Assembly (NCBI GenBank): GCA_964498525.1
Contig: CAZCGU010000002.1
Location: 62,001-126,000 of the forward strand
Length of the DNA: 64,000 bases
Source: DTU098 sp964498525
GTDB taxonomy: Bacteria; Bacillota; Desulfotomaculia; Desulfotomaculales; Pelotomaculaceae
Direction: 5' to 3'
Shown here: one piece after another, positions 50,326 to 59,097 of the stretch
Numbering within the stretch: position 1 is the first letter of the stretch
Layout: each line of letters opens with the position of its first letter
The notes under the pieces: model-generated
Seen by the model: the letters and a program-made list of their open reading frames with translations, nothing else
Told to the model about the DNA's origin: nothing
Databases searched by the model: none
Made by a program: the position numbers and the translations under genes

Positions 50326-51747
50326 ATGATTACAGACTTGCTCAGGTTGCTGCCGTCCGTTGACGAAGTGCTAAGGGACTCAAAACTGGTTGAAGAATTG
50401 GAAGGGCAGCCGCGCAGTGTCGTAGTCCAGGCTGTCCGTGACGTCCTGGATACAGAGCGGCGGCGGCTTTTGGCGGGCGCCGGGCTGAATGATGAAAACA
50501 AGGGAAAAGCATTTTTCCTTGAACGAACTGTCTTAAAAACCCTGGAGGGCGTCAGGCAGTCCACCCGTTCCAAGCTCCGCCCGGTGATCAATGCCACGGG
50601 CGTTGTGCTGCATACAAATCTTGGCCGCGCCCTTCTAAGCGAGCGGGCCAGGCAGGCTGTCAACGGTGTGGCTTCCTGCTACTCGAACCTTGAACTTGAC
50701 CTGGATACCGGCCGGCGGGGTTCCCGGTACGCCCCTTTAGAACTGCTGCTGGGCACACTTACCGGCGCAGAAGCGGCCCTGGTGGTAAACAACAACGCGG
50801 CAGCTGTGCTTCTGGCATTGAGTACCCTGGCCAGGGACCGGGAAGTAATTGTTTCCAGGGGCCAACTGGTTGAAATCGGGGGGTCTTTCAGGGTACCGGA
50901 GGTAATGGCCCAGAGCGGGGCGCATCTGGTTGAGGTAGGGGCAACAAATAAAACGTACCCCGACGATTTCCGCAAAGCCATAGGTCAGAACACTGCCCTG
51001 CTGCTCCATGTCCACACCAGCAACTACAGGATTGTTGGCTTTACCAGGGAAACAACCATAGCTGAGCTGGTTGAAATAGGTAAGCTGCATTCACTTCCCG
51101 TAATGTCGGATTTGGGCAGCGGTTTTTTATTTAATCTGAGCGGCTGCGGACTCCCCCCGGAGCCCACCGTAAAGCAAGTGGTGGGGGCCGGGCCTGATGT
51201 GGTCACTTTTAGCGGGGATAAGCTTTTGGGCGGCCCCCAGGCGGGCATAATTGTGGGAAGAAAGGACCTCATCGAGCAGATGAAAAATAATCCTTTAACC
51301 AGGGCTGTCCGGATTGACAAAATGACGGTGGCGGCCCTGGAGGCGACGCTCAGGGAATACCACGATCAGGAACAGGCCATCAGGGAAATTCCAACCTTAA
51401 GGATGCTCACGTTGCCCCTGGAAACTTTGCAGCAAAAGGGTTCCCGGTTGGCGGAACTGCTGCGCAAAGCCGCCGGGGAGAAAGCGGAGATAGGTGTGGA
51501 AAAAGGGTTCTCTGCTGTGGGGGGGGGCTCGCTGCCCACTGCGGAGCTTCCCTCAGTACTGGTGGCGGTATGTCCGGCGGAACAGACCGCGGGAGAAATC
51601 CAAACAAGGTTGCGGCAGGGTGATCCGGCGGTCATGGGCAGGGTTCAGGAGGAAAAGCTGCTCCTGGATGTCCGGACCCTCGGCGACGATGAACTGGAGC
51701 CGCTGGCCGGTGCAGTGGCGGCAGTGCTCGGCCGTGGAAAGGAATGA
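50326..51747 (+). CDS. selA: L-seryl-tRNA(Sec) selenium transferase
   Basis: 473 residues from ATG 50326, eight bases after GGGGGA (a longer frame starts at ATG 50290). PLP enzyme with the SelA signatures INATGVVLHTNLGRALLS, VVNNNAAAVLLAL, SRGQLVEIGGSFRVPEVM and the Schiff-base Lys299 in FSGDKLLGGPQAG. It turns Ser-tRNA(Sec) into Sec-tRNA(Sec) with selenophosphate. selB follows one base after the stop codon. It serves the Sec formate dehydrogenase at 24.9-27.9 kb. Confidence 0.97.
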   Translation: MITDLLRLLPSVDEVLRDSKLVEELEGQPRSVVVQAVRDVLDTERRRLLAGAGLNDENKGKAFFLERTVLKTLEGVRQSTRSKLRPVINATGVVLHTNLGRALLSERARQAVNGVASCYSNLELDLDTGRRGSRYAPLELLLGTLTGAEAALVVNNNAAAVLLALSTLARDREVIVSRGQLVEIGGSFRVPEVMAQSGAHLVEVGATNKTYPDDFRKAIGQNTALLLHVHTSNYRIVGFTRETTIAELVEIGKLHSLPVMSDLGSGFLFNLSGCGLPPEPTVKQVVGAGPDVVTFSGDKLLGGPQAGIIVGRKDLIEQMKNNPLTRAVRIDKMTVAALEATLREYHDQEQAIREIPTLRMLTLPLETLQQKGSRLAELLRKAAGEKAEIGVEKGFSAVGGGSLPTAELPSVLVAVCPAEQTAGEIQTRLRQGDPAVMGRVQEEKLLLDVRTLGDDELEPLAGAVAAVLGRGKE

Positions 51748-51748
51748 A

Positions 51749-53683
51749 ATGAAACACCTTATAATTGGAACGGCGGGACATGTGGACCACGGCAAGACAG
51801 CCCTGGTCAAGGCAATTACCGGAGTTGATACAGACCGGCTAAAGGAAGAAAAAGACCGCGGAATTTCCATAGAGCTTGGTTTCACCATCCTTCGACTGCC
51901 CGGGGGGAGGAAGGCGGGTATTGTAGATGTACCCGGGCACGAACGTTTTATTAAGAATATGCTGGCCGGCGCCGGCGGCTTTGATCTTGTTCTCCTGGTT
52001 ATCGCGGCCGACGAGGGGGTCATGCCCCAGACCCGCGAGCACCTGGATATTATTGAGCTGCTCGAGGTAACCAACGGAATTATTGTCCTCACCAAGATTG
52101 ACCTGGTGGATGAGGAGTGGCTGGAACTGGTTCAAGAAGAGGTTCAGGAATCCTTAAAAGGCACGGTATTGGAAAACGCACCCGTTGTTAACGTTTCCTC
52201 AGTTACGGGTCAGGGTATCCCGGAACTGCTGGAACAGATTGATTGCCTGGCCCGGGAAGTCCAGCCCAGGCTTGCCACGGGCTCACCCAGGTTGCCTGTG
52301 GACCGGGTTTTTTCTATAACAGGTTTCGGCACGGTTGTTACCGGAACCCTGGTAGCCGGAACTCTTCGCGTGGGGGATCTGGTGGAAGTCCAGCCCCAAA
52401 AGCTGGCCTCCAGGGTGCGCTCACTTCAGGTACACGGTGAGAAGGTTGAAATAGCGGAGGCCGGCCAGCGGGTGGCAGTCAATCTGGCTGGTCTGGAGGT
52501 AGAGGAAGTTGAGCGCGGCAGCGTAGTGGCCGGGCAAAAGAGCATGGTCCCTTCCCAGCGGCTGGATGTGCGCCTGCTGTTGTTGAAAAGTGCGGCCAGG
52601 GTGCTAAAAAACAGGGCACGGGTGCGTTTTTACCTGGGAACCAGGGAAACCCTTGGCCGGGTTATTCTTCTGGATCAGGAAGAACTGGGACGGGGTTCGC
52701 TTGCTTACGCCCAACTGGAACTGGAGGAGCCCGTGGTGGCGGCCAGGGGGGATCGTTTTGTAATCCGCTCCTACTCGCCCATGCATACCATTGGGGGAGG
52801 CACTGTGTTGAACCCGCTGCCCGGGCGCAAACACAGGCGCTTTCGCAGTGAGGTCCTGAATGCCCTGGCCACCCGGGAAAGGGGCACACCGGCTGAACTC
52901 CTTTATCAGTGCCTTTCCGGTGCTTCCGGATTGCCGGGACCGGCTGAACTGGCCAAGGGCACTGGTTTGAAGGAAGAAGAGGTGCTGGCAGCGGCCCGGG
53001 AACTGGAACAGGATGGACGGGTTGTGATAATAGCCGCCGAGGGAAGAACGTTTTTATCGGCAGATGTTGTTTACCAGCGCTGGGCGGCTGAGATTGGCAA
53101 ATTGCTGCAGTCTTACCACCGGGAATTCCCCCTGCGGGAGGGGTACCCCAAGGAGGAGCTGCGCTCCCGCAAATTCCCCGCCATTCCCAATAAGGCCTTT
53201 CAATTGCTTCTGCTGAAAATGGAAAAGGATGCTTTGTTCAGTGTCAGCCCCCAGGTAGTTGCCCTTAAGACCTTTAACTGCGAACCCGGTCCCGAAGAGC
53301 TGAAGCAAATTGACAGGATTTTAAAGACACTTGAGGTGGCTTCTTTTCAGCCGCCGTCCTGGGGCGAACTGTGCAAAAATGCGGGAATTGCGGGAATTAA
53401 TGAGACCCATGGTCAGGAACTCCTGCAGTACCTGCTGAGAACGGGGGAAATGGTAAAGATCGCCGATGATCTGTACTTCGGGAAAGATATCCTGGACAGG
53501 GCCCGGAAGGAAGTGACCGGGGTTCTCCGGGAGAAGGGTGAAATCACTGTGGGAGAAATCCGGGATCTTTTGCAGACCTCCCGTAAGTATGCCCTGCCGC
53601 TGTTGGAGTACTTTGACCGGGAAAAAGTAACCCGGCGGGTGGGCGACAAACGCCTGCCCGGCCGGGCCCTGGAGCAAGGGTAA
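51749..53683 (+). CDS. selB: Selenocysteine-specific elongation factor SelB
   Basis: 644 residues from ATG 51749. GTPase domain: GHVDHGKT (10-17), switch II DVPGHERFIKNM and TKIDLVD. Then EF-Tu-like domains II and III with ITGFGTVVTGTLVAG, and a C-terminal half of four winged helices (e.g. EITVGEIRDLLQTSRKYALPLLEYFDRE) that binds the SECIS RNA. It brings Sec-tRNA to UGA codons with a SECIS. selA-selB is the usual order; selC and selD are not next to it. Confidence 0.97.
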   Translation: MKHLIIGTAGHVDHGKTALVKAITGVDTDRLKEEKDRGISIELGFTILRLPGGRKAGIVDVPGHERFIKNMLAGAGGFDLVLLVIAADEGVMPQTREHLDIIELLEVTNGIIVLTKIDLVDEEWLELVQEEVQESLKGTVLENAPVVNVSSVTGQGIPELLEQIDCLAREVQPRLATGSPRLPVDRVFSITGFGTVVTGTLVAGTLRVGDLVEVQPQKLASRVRSLQVHGEKVEIAEAGQRVAVNLAGLEVEEVERGSVVAGQKSMVPSQRLDVRLLLLKSAARVLKNRARVRFYLGTRETLGRVILLDQEELGRGSLAYAQLELEEPVVAARGDRFVIRSYSPMHTIGGGTVLNPLPGRKHRRFRSEVLNALATRERGTPAELLYQCLSGASGLPGPAELAKGTGLKEEEVLAAARELEQDGRVVIIAAEGRTFLSADVVYQRWAAEIGKLLQSYHREFPLREGYPKEELRSRKFPAIPNKAFQLLLLKMEKDALFSVSPQVVALKTFNCEPGPEELKQIDRILKTLEVASFQPPSWGELCKNAGIAGINETHGQELLQYLLRTGEMVKIADDLYFGKDILDRARKEVTGVLREKGEITVGEIRDLLQTSRKYALPLLEYFDREKVTRRVGDKRLPGRALEQG

Positions 53684-54008
53684 GCGGTATCCCCCGGCCG
53701 CCCGGCTGGGGCGGCCGAAACAGCTCTGTAAGATTTTCCCCTGGCGTACAATTTTTCTGGGTAATGCCCTCCCCGCTGGTAGAGATCATGCAAATCGGCT
53801 AAAATTGCCGTACATACATTAACTGTCCTGGCCGGGCGCCGCTCCGGCGCCCGGCCAAGTTCAAATCCATTCCGGTGAAGCCTTGCCTGCCGGAATCCCG
53901 GCAAGATAATCCTGCGGGTTTTATCGCTCTTCACAACTATATTCCTTTGGTTAAATTGCACCCTTTTGCGGAATAATATGTTTGATTGGGCAAAGGGGGG
54001 CTTTAATT
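53684..54008. other. Gap after selB with two GC-rich hairpins
   Basis: A 9-bp stem with a 5-base loop at 53695-53717 follows selB and may be its terminator, although only GATTTTCC comes later. A perfect 13-bp stem with a CTC loop lies at 53829-53857 (GGCCGGGCGCCG type). I looked for selC (tRNA-Sec) here and did not find it. Confidence 0.5.
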
Positions 54009-55154
54009 TTGGGCCAGTATGATGTTATTGTTGTGGGCGGGGGACCGGCGGGCGCCGTAGCAGCCAGGGAATGCGCCAGGTCGGGTCTGGAAACCGTGCT
54101 TCTGGAAAAGGAATTCTTGCCGCGGCCTAAAACATGTGCCGGGGCGATTTCCGTTGCCGCCATAAACCTGCTGGATGTACCCATTCCCCCCGAGATCATT
54201 GAGGCGCGTTGTTCCGCCTTCCATGCTTTCTATCAAAGGAAACAAATATACCTTGAATCCGAGGATAATTTTCTAGTGCTGGTGTCCCGGGAAATTTTCG
54301 ATCTCTGGCTGGTAAGCCTGGCGCAGGCGGCCGGGGCAGAAGTCAGACAGGGGGAAAAGGTCCTGAGCGTCGACGCCGATTCGAAGGGGGTGACTGTCCG
54401 GACCTCCGGGCGTGTCTACACCACCCGGGTTGTTATCGGGGCGGACGGTGTCTACAGTACAGTTGCCAGGGCTGTCCGCAAACCTTTTCAGAAAAAAGAC
54501 CTGGCCTTTGGTGTTTGTTCGGAAATCGGAGCGGCTGAACGGGATGAACCCTGGCGGGACAGCATTGAAGTCCATTACGGTCTGACCCCGGTGGGGTACC
54601 GCTGGATCTTTCCCAAGAGAAACCGGGTTTCTGCCGGACTTGGTGTTTGGCCCACAGGCCTGAAAACTATCAGGGCTGCGTTTTTGGATTTCCTGCAAGA
54701 AAAGGGGCTGTCCGGGGACGGACGAATCAAGGGGGGCCATATTCCCCTCGGCGGGATTTTCCGTCCCGCCGTTAGTGATGGGATTATCCTGGCGGGTGAT
54801 GCCGCCGGGTTTGCGGATCCCCTTACTGGTGAGGGCATCCGTTACGCTTTTGCTTCGGGGCGGCTTGCGGCGGCAGCGGCGGCATCCCTGCTTTCCAGAT
54901 CTGCCAGCCCCAACCGTCAAAACCTCGGGATTTACGAGAGGAATTGCTATCAAGGTTTTGGCGCTGATTTAAAGGCGGCCTTGCTTATTTCCAGGTTGTT
55001 TCAACACTTCCCCGGGATTTTACTGGGGATGTTTTTCGGCAGCAGGGAGCCTTTCAAAGGATCCCTGGAAATCCTGAAGGGCCATATGGACTACCGGCAA
55101 TTGTACCGCTGGCTTCTCTGGCGTACACCGGGACTGCTCAGGCGTTCCATTTAG
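54009..55154 (+). CDS. Geranylgeranyl reductase-family flavoprotein
   Basis: 381 residues from TTG 54009, nine bases after GGGGGG. FAD fold YDVIVVGGGPAGAVAAREC, the family Cys-containing PRPKTCAGAISVAA, VSREIFDLWLVSLA, VVIGADGVYSTVAR and the second FAD motif ILAGDAAGFADPLTGEGIRYA. Members saturate isoprenoid chains (archaeal lipids, chlorophyll, or menaquinone by MenJ-like enzymes). In a menaquinone-using bacterium, with a prenyl-synthase-like gene and mqnA in the same window, reduction of a quinone side chain is a fair guess. Not in an operon. Confidence 0.88.
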   Translation: MGQYDVIVVGGGPAGAVAARECARSGLETVLLEKEFLPRPKTCAGAISVAAINLLDVPIPPEIIEARCSAFHAFYQRKQIYLESEDNFLVLVSREIFDLWLVSLAQAAGAEVRQGEKVLSVDADSKGVTVRTSGRVYTTRVVIGADGVYSTVARAVRKPFQKKDLAFGVCSEIGAAERDEPWRDSIEVHYGLTPVGYRWIFPKRNRVSAGLGVWPTGLKTIRAAFLDFLQEKGLSGDGRIKGGHIPLGGIFRPAVSDGIILAGDAAGFADPLTGEGIRYAFASGRLAAAAAASLLSRSASPNRQNLGIYERNCYQGFGADLKAALLISRLFQHFPGILLGMFFGSREPFKGSLEILKGHMDYRQLYRWLLWRTPGLLRRSI

Positions 55155-55304
55155 GCCCGGGTCCGGATGGCGCCGTCAGTTCAAACCTGGTGGGAACAAA
55201 CAGCAGTTAAAGAACCGTACGGCAAAGCGGGGGGTTGTTCAAGGGCTTTCAAGAACCTGCCGTCTTAAATAAAGGGCCGCACATATTTTGATCCAGCGCG
55301 GCAT

Positions 55305-55327
55305 ACCCTTCTAAAAAAAGGAAGGGT
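55305..55327 (+). promoter_or_regulatory. Hairpin that buries the cwlD ribosome site
   Basis: ACCCTTC (55305-55311) pairs perfectly with GAAGGGT (55321-55327), loop TAAAAAAAG. The 3' arm is the only Shine-Dalgarno sequence of cwlD. Confidence 0.5.
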
Positions 55328-56105
55328 GGGAATATGTTTGGCTTTCTTTTCGGTGCGTTCAGGCTTGCCCGGGAAAAGAATCATTTTGATCCTGGCCGTG
55401 GCAATGCTGGCTGTTCTTGTGGGATACCGGCTTTCTGCCGCCCGGTTTGAGGAGCGATATATTCAAACCCTGACCTGGGTGGTAGCAGGTAAGCTGATTG
55501 CGGTTGACCCGGGACACGGGGGAGAGGACCCCGGGGCGGTTGGTGCGGCGGGTGTTTATGAGAAGGATATTGTCCTGGAGGTGTCCAAAAAACTGGCCGA
55601 GATTCTGCGTCAGGCTGGGGCCGAGGTGTTGCTGACCAGGGAGGTTGACTGCGGACTAAGCGATCCCGGAAACAAAAATTTATACCAGTCAACAGTTGAA
55701 GATTTGAGCAAGCGCGTGGAGATGGCCAACCGGAGGGGGGCGGATCTCTTTCTCAGCATCCATGTCAACAGTTTCCCGGACCGGCGGGAGGGGGGCGCCC
55801 AGACCTTTTCCCAACCCGGTTCTCCGGAGGGTAAAAGACTGGCGGAGGCAGTACAAAGGGAGTTTAACCGGTTTTTAGTAAACCCCGGCCGGGCGGCCAA
55901 ACAGGTTGATTACTTTGCCAATCGCATGGCCAAAATGCCCAGCGCCATCGTAGAAATTGGTTTCGTCAGCAACCCACAGGAAGAAAAGCTGATGATCGAT
56001 GCGGAATATCAGCAAAGGATCGCCTATGCCATCTATGCCGGGATCGTCCGCTATTTTGCCGAGCCCAGTCAGGCTGTAGCCCCCGGTTCCCGCAATAAAC
56101 GATAG
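55326..56105 (+). CDS. cwlD: N-acetylmuramoyl-L-alanine amidase CwlD
   Basis: About 259 residues (GTG 55326, or TTG 55338 which is better placed after the ribosome site). An N-terminal signal anchor (IILILAVAMLAVLVGY) precedes an Amidase_3 domain with the zinc ligands in AVDPGHGGEDPGA (His), the early Glu in YEKDIVLEVSKK, LSIHVNSF (His) and the catalytic Glu of AIVEIGFVSN. CwlD works in spore cortex formation, making muramic lactam together with PdaA. It is strong evidence for an endospore former. Confidence 0.93.
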   Translation: MGICLAFFSVRSGLPGKRIILILAVAMLAVLVGYRLSAARFEERYIQTLTWVVAGKLIAVDPGHGGEDPGAVGAAGVYEKDIVLEVSKKLAEILRQAGAEVLLTREVDCGLSDPGNKNLYQSTVEDLSKRVEMANRRGADLFLSIHVNSFPDRREGGAQTFSQPGSPEGKRLAEAVQREFNRFLVNPGRAAKQVDYFANRMAKMPSAIVEIGFVSNPQEEKLMIDAEYQQRIAYAIYAGIVRYFAEPSQAVAPGSRNKR

Positions 56106-56225
56106 ACGCCGCGCCGGCGCAAGCGGGAGTTGGTTAGTAAGGATATCTTGGGTAACTGGAAGTATGAAATTAACACCCCCTGGAAAAAATACTAGCAGTG
56201 ATTTTTCCAACAAGGGGGTATGCCG

Positions 56226-56423
56226 ATGTTTTCATTGCGTTCAATGGCAGGTTTCGGGGCGGCTGCGCTGGTTTTTTTAGCCTTAAGCAAAATTAGCAAG
56301 TGCGCCCGGTCGGGCGCCTGTGAAAAAACTGAAGAGTATGTGAAAGGCGCCGCGCGAAGAGTGGAGGGGATTATTCGCAGGCGCGGGGTTCCTGAAGCGG
56401 ACGTCATGAACGATGTAATCTAG
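56226..56423 (+). CDS. Small membrane-anchored protein of unknown function
   Basis: 65 residues from ATG 56226, eight bases after AAGGGGG (ATG 56220 is too near). One hydrophobic helix (SMAGFGAAALVFLALSKI), then CARSGAC and a charged helix (EKTEEYVKGAARRVEGIIRRRG). Two Cys lie just after the membrane. No family recognised. It follows cwlD by 120 bp and may be co-expressed in sporulation, but the hairpin at 56182-56208 separates them. Confidence 0.6.
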   Translation: MFSLRSMAGFGAAALVFLALSKISKCARSGACEKTEEYVKGAARRVEGIIRRRGVPEADVMNDVI

Positions 56424-56824
56424 AAAACCTGCCGCAAATATTTAAACGATTGAAACCACTTTAAAGCCTTCAATAATCCGGGCAAAGAAAAAAACAGACA
56501 ACTCGCGCTTTCCCGGGTACATCTGTGATGAGAATAAACAATCTTTCGATGTATTTAAACGCTGTATACCGGGGTCTCCCAAAAAAATCCGGGTAAAAAT
56601 GCCTGCGGTTTGGATTTTACCAGGGCCGGCAGGCGTTTTTTTTGTAATCTTTTCTATACTATTTCCGGATTAATATGGGGTTTCTTCGTGTATTTGCCTG
56701 CATAACTTTTCTGTCGCAAGCACAGATGATTTTTGGCGAATGCGAAAATTTAACAAGAGGAGACATCTTAAAGAACCTATTTGTCGTATAATAGTAATAT
56801 AACCCATTAAAGGGGAGGTTCTTC
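56424..56824. other. Gap of 401 bp with one terminator
   Basis: Apart from the terminator at 56601-56643 and the A/T-rich leader of the DUF456 gene (with TATAATAGTAATATAA near 56787), nothing is recognisable. Confidence 0.4.
56601..56643 (+). terminator. Terminator
   Basis: GCCTGC (56601-56606) pairs with GCAGGC (56629-56634), with further GG/CC pairing inside, followed by eight T. Confidence 0.75.
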
Positions 56825-57304
56825 ATGTCCATTGTGGGGATTGTCATAGCTGTTGTTTTTTTTACGGTGGGTGTAATCGGCACAGTATTGCCGGCTTTAC
56901 CGGGGGCAACGCTAATTTGGCTGGGGATGCTGGTTTACGGGTTATTCGTGAAGTTCCAAAATCTGCCCTGGACCTTCTATGTTGCCCAGGGTCTGGCTGT
57001 GGTGCTAATTTTCCTGCTTGACTACCTGGCGGGAATCTGGGGAACCAGACGTTACGGTGGTTCCAGGGAGGCTGTCCTGGGCAGTATCCTGGGCGGCCTT
57101 TTGGGAGTGCTTCTGCTGGGACCGTTCGGGCTCATCTTCGGGCCCTTCATCGGCGCAGTGGGGGGAGAGATGTACCGCAGAAGTTCCCTGGACAGGGCTT
57201 TCCAGGTGGGGTTCGGCACGCTTATTGGCTTTTTAGGCGGGACAGTGCTCAAGCTGCTGGTTGAGGTCATCATGATCGTCTGGTTCTTCATGACTATAGT
57301 TTGA
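56825..57304 (+). CDS. DUF456 membrane protein
   Basis: 159 residues with about four or five membrane helices and glycine-zipper stretches. The family pattern is clear: GVIGTVLPALPGATLIWLGM, LDYLAGIWGTRRYGGSREA, GSILGGLLGVLLLGPFGLI and FGPFIGAVGGEM. Function unknown in all species. AAGGGGAGG precedes ATG 56825. It ends at a bidirectional terminator shared with the convergent aminotransferase gene. Confidence 0.92.
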   Translation: MSIVGIVIAVVFFTVGVIGTVLPALPGATLIWLGMLVYGLFVKFQNLPWTFYVAQGLAVVLIFLLDYLAGIWGTRRYGGSREAVLGSILGGLLGVLLLGPFGLIFGPFIGAVGGEMYRRSSLDRAFQVGFGTLIGFLGGTVLKLLVEVIMIVWFFMTIV

Positions 57305-57343
57305 ACTTTAAACATATTAAAATGCTATTATCAGCAATATAAA

Positions 57344-57370
57344 ACCCCCGCTTAGTAAAAAGGCGGGGGT
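57344..57370. terminator. Bidirectional terminator (DUF456 / aminotransferase)
   Basis: ACCCCCGC (57344-57351) pairs with GCGGGGGT (57363-57370) between two convergent genes. Confidence 0.8.
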
Positions 57371-57385
57371 CTTGTCGTTCTATAT

Positions 57386-58576
57386 TTAACGGGTCAGGCC
57401 CAGCTCGAACGCCAGGGATTTAAAGGCCGGCAGCGAGTTTAAAATAAGCTGCTTGTCAATGCAATAGGCCATCCGGAAGTAGCCCGGCCTTCCGAAGCCG
57501 CTGCCCGGGACCAGGAGTAAATTATATTTTTGGGCTATGCGGATAAACTCCACATCATCCGGCAGCGGCGATTCCGGAAACAGGTAAAATGCCCCCTGGG
57601 GTTTAATCATCTTGAAGCCCAGTTCCGTTAAGGCATTATACAGGATATCCCTTTTCTCCTGGTATTTCTGGATATTTACGCTTTCGTCCTGGAGCCCTGC
57701 AACCAGCCGCTGCATCAAGGCCGGGGCGTTGACGAAGCCCAGGGTGCGGTTGCAGAAGCTCAGGCCTTCTTCCAACAGGGCGCTTTCTTCGATCCGGGGT
57801 GAAAAAGCGATATAGCCGATTCTTTCCCCGGGCAAGGCCAGGTCTTTGCTGTGCGAAGTTACAACGATACTGTTTTTGATCTGCCGGAAGACGCTGGGCA
57901 GTGCAATTCCGTCGTAGACAATCTTGGCGTAGGGTTCATCCGAGATTACGTAAATAGGCTGACCGGTGAGCTGTTCTTTGGTTTCCAGGAGTTCCCCAAG
58001 GGCTTTCAGGGATTCTTCGCCGTAAATTACACCGGTGGGGTTGTTGGGCGAGTTGATCAGAACGGCCCTGGTCCGGGGAGTGACGGCAGCGTTGATGGCT
58101 TTCAGATCCAGCTGGAAATCCCGGGTCGAGGGGGCTATTACAAACAAGCCGCCATGGTTGTCGATATAAAATTTGTATTCGACAAAAAACGGTGAAATTA
58201 TAATGACCTCATCGCCCGGATCCAGAATTGTTTTTAACACCACATTCAAGGCGCCCCCGGCACCACAGGTCATGACGATATTATTTTCTGAAAAGGGAAG
58301 AAGCGTGCTGCTTGCCAGCGCTGCGGCAACGGCGCAGCGTGTCCTGGAATAACCGGCATTGCTCATATATCGGTGCATACCCGGTTCCGGTTCCAGGGCC
58401 AGTTTCTTCAACTCTTCCTTAAAAGCAGCCGGGGGTTCCGCATCGGGATTCCCCAGTGTATAATCGTAAACGTGCTCTGGACCGTGTATTTTTCTAAGTT
58501 TTTCCCCTTCCTCGAACATTTTGCGGATAAAGGACGCACTTGAGAGAAAACCTTTTATTTTATGGGAAATTGCCAA
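57386..58576 (-). CDS. PLP-dependent aminotransferase, class I/II
   Basis: 396 residues from TTG 58576, seven bases after AGGAGTGA; a longer frame to 58645 has no ribosome site. Fold type I features: YDYTLGNPDAEPP, AGGALNVVLKTILDPGDEVI, INSPNNPTGVIY, ISDEPYAKIVYDG and the PLP Lys in VTSHSKDLALPGERIGY. Most like the aspartate/tyrosine-type aminotransferases of anaerobes; the substrate is not clear from sequence. No neighbour points to a pathway. Confidence 0.9.
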   Translation of the reverse strand: MAISHKIKGFLSSASFIRKMFEEGEKLRKIHGPEHVYDYTLGNPDAEPPAAFKEELKKLALEPEPGMHRYMSNAGYSRTRCAVAAALASSTLLPFSENNIVMTCGAGGALNVVLKTILDPGDEVIIISPFFVEYKFYIDNHGGLFVIAPSTRDFQLDLKAINAAVTPRTRAVLINSPNNPTGVIYGEESLKALGELLETKEQLTGQPIYVISDEPYAKIVYDGIALPSVFRQIKNSIVVTSHSKDLALPGERIGYIAFSPRIEESALLEEGLSFCNRTLGFVNAPALMQRLVAGLQDESVNIQKYQEKRDILYNALTELGFKMIKPQGAFYLFPESPLPDDVEFIRIAQKYNLLLVPGSGFGRPGYFRMAYCIDKQLILNSLPAFKSLAFELGLTR

Positions 58577-58777
58577 TTGAGGGTCACTCCTGTCCAAATA
58601 AAGTAGTATTGGTGTTATTTTACAACATTTATAGGAAAAATACAAAATATTTAACTGTACTCATACACCCGGCAAAGAGTGACAAAACCTTGCATATAAA
58701 CACTCTGGATCATGGCCTGAGGTTATTCTATAATGGTATCAGCCGGCGGTTAACTTGAAAAAAAGAGAGGTACTCAA

Positions 58778-58972
58778 ATGGCGGCACGATCATGTTTAAC
58801 CCCCGACGGGCAGGTTACGATACCCCGTTCTATTTTAAAAACCCTTGGTATTGGTGGAGGTAGCAGCGTTTTAATCAGTATAGACAAAGGTGAGCTTGTT
58901 TTAAAAAAGGTAGAAGATAGAAAAAAAATTGTAACGGCCTTGCCAGGAACACAAAGTTGCCTTGAGATTTAG
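58778..58972 (+). CDS. AbrB/SpoVT-type DNA-binding protein
   Basis: 64 residues. The swapped-hairpin domain is seen in LTPDGQVTIPRSILKTLGIG, followed by GSSVLISIDKGELVLKKVED, the standard AbrB/MazE pattern. It could be a transition-state regulator or the antitoxin half of a lost pair; no toxin gene follows. GAGAGGT lies before ATG 58778. An unusually symmetric terminator ends the unit. Confidence 0.85.
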   Translation: MAARSCLTPDGQVTIPRSILKTLGIGGGSSVLISIDKGELVLKKVEDRKKIVTALPGTQSCLEI

Positions 58973-59003
58973 GCCATTGTTGCAAAAAGGTATGAGTGAT
59001 AAG

Positions 59004-59031
59004 AAAACGGTTCTTCTAGAAGAACCGTTTT
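59004..59031 (+). terminator. Terminator of the AbrB-like gene
   Basis: A perfect 28-bp palindrome (AAAACGGTTCTTCT and its complement), followed by GTTGTT. Confidence 0.75.
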
Positions 59032-59097
59032 GTTGTTCCCAAAAGGGCTATGGCGGCATAAATATTTTATAAAACAGGAAAGAAAGAGGTGTTGTTT

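Noticed and set aside
53684..54008. selC (tRNA-Sec) beside selB
   Set aside because: The hairpins here do not form a tRNA; no TCA anticodon loop with a long variable arm was found.
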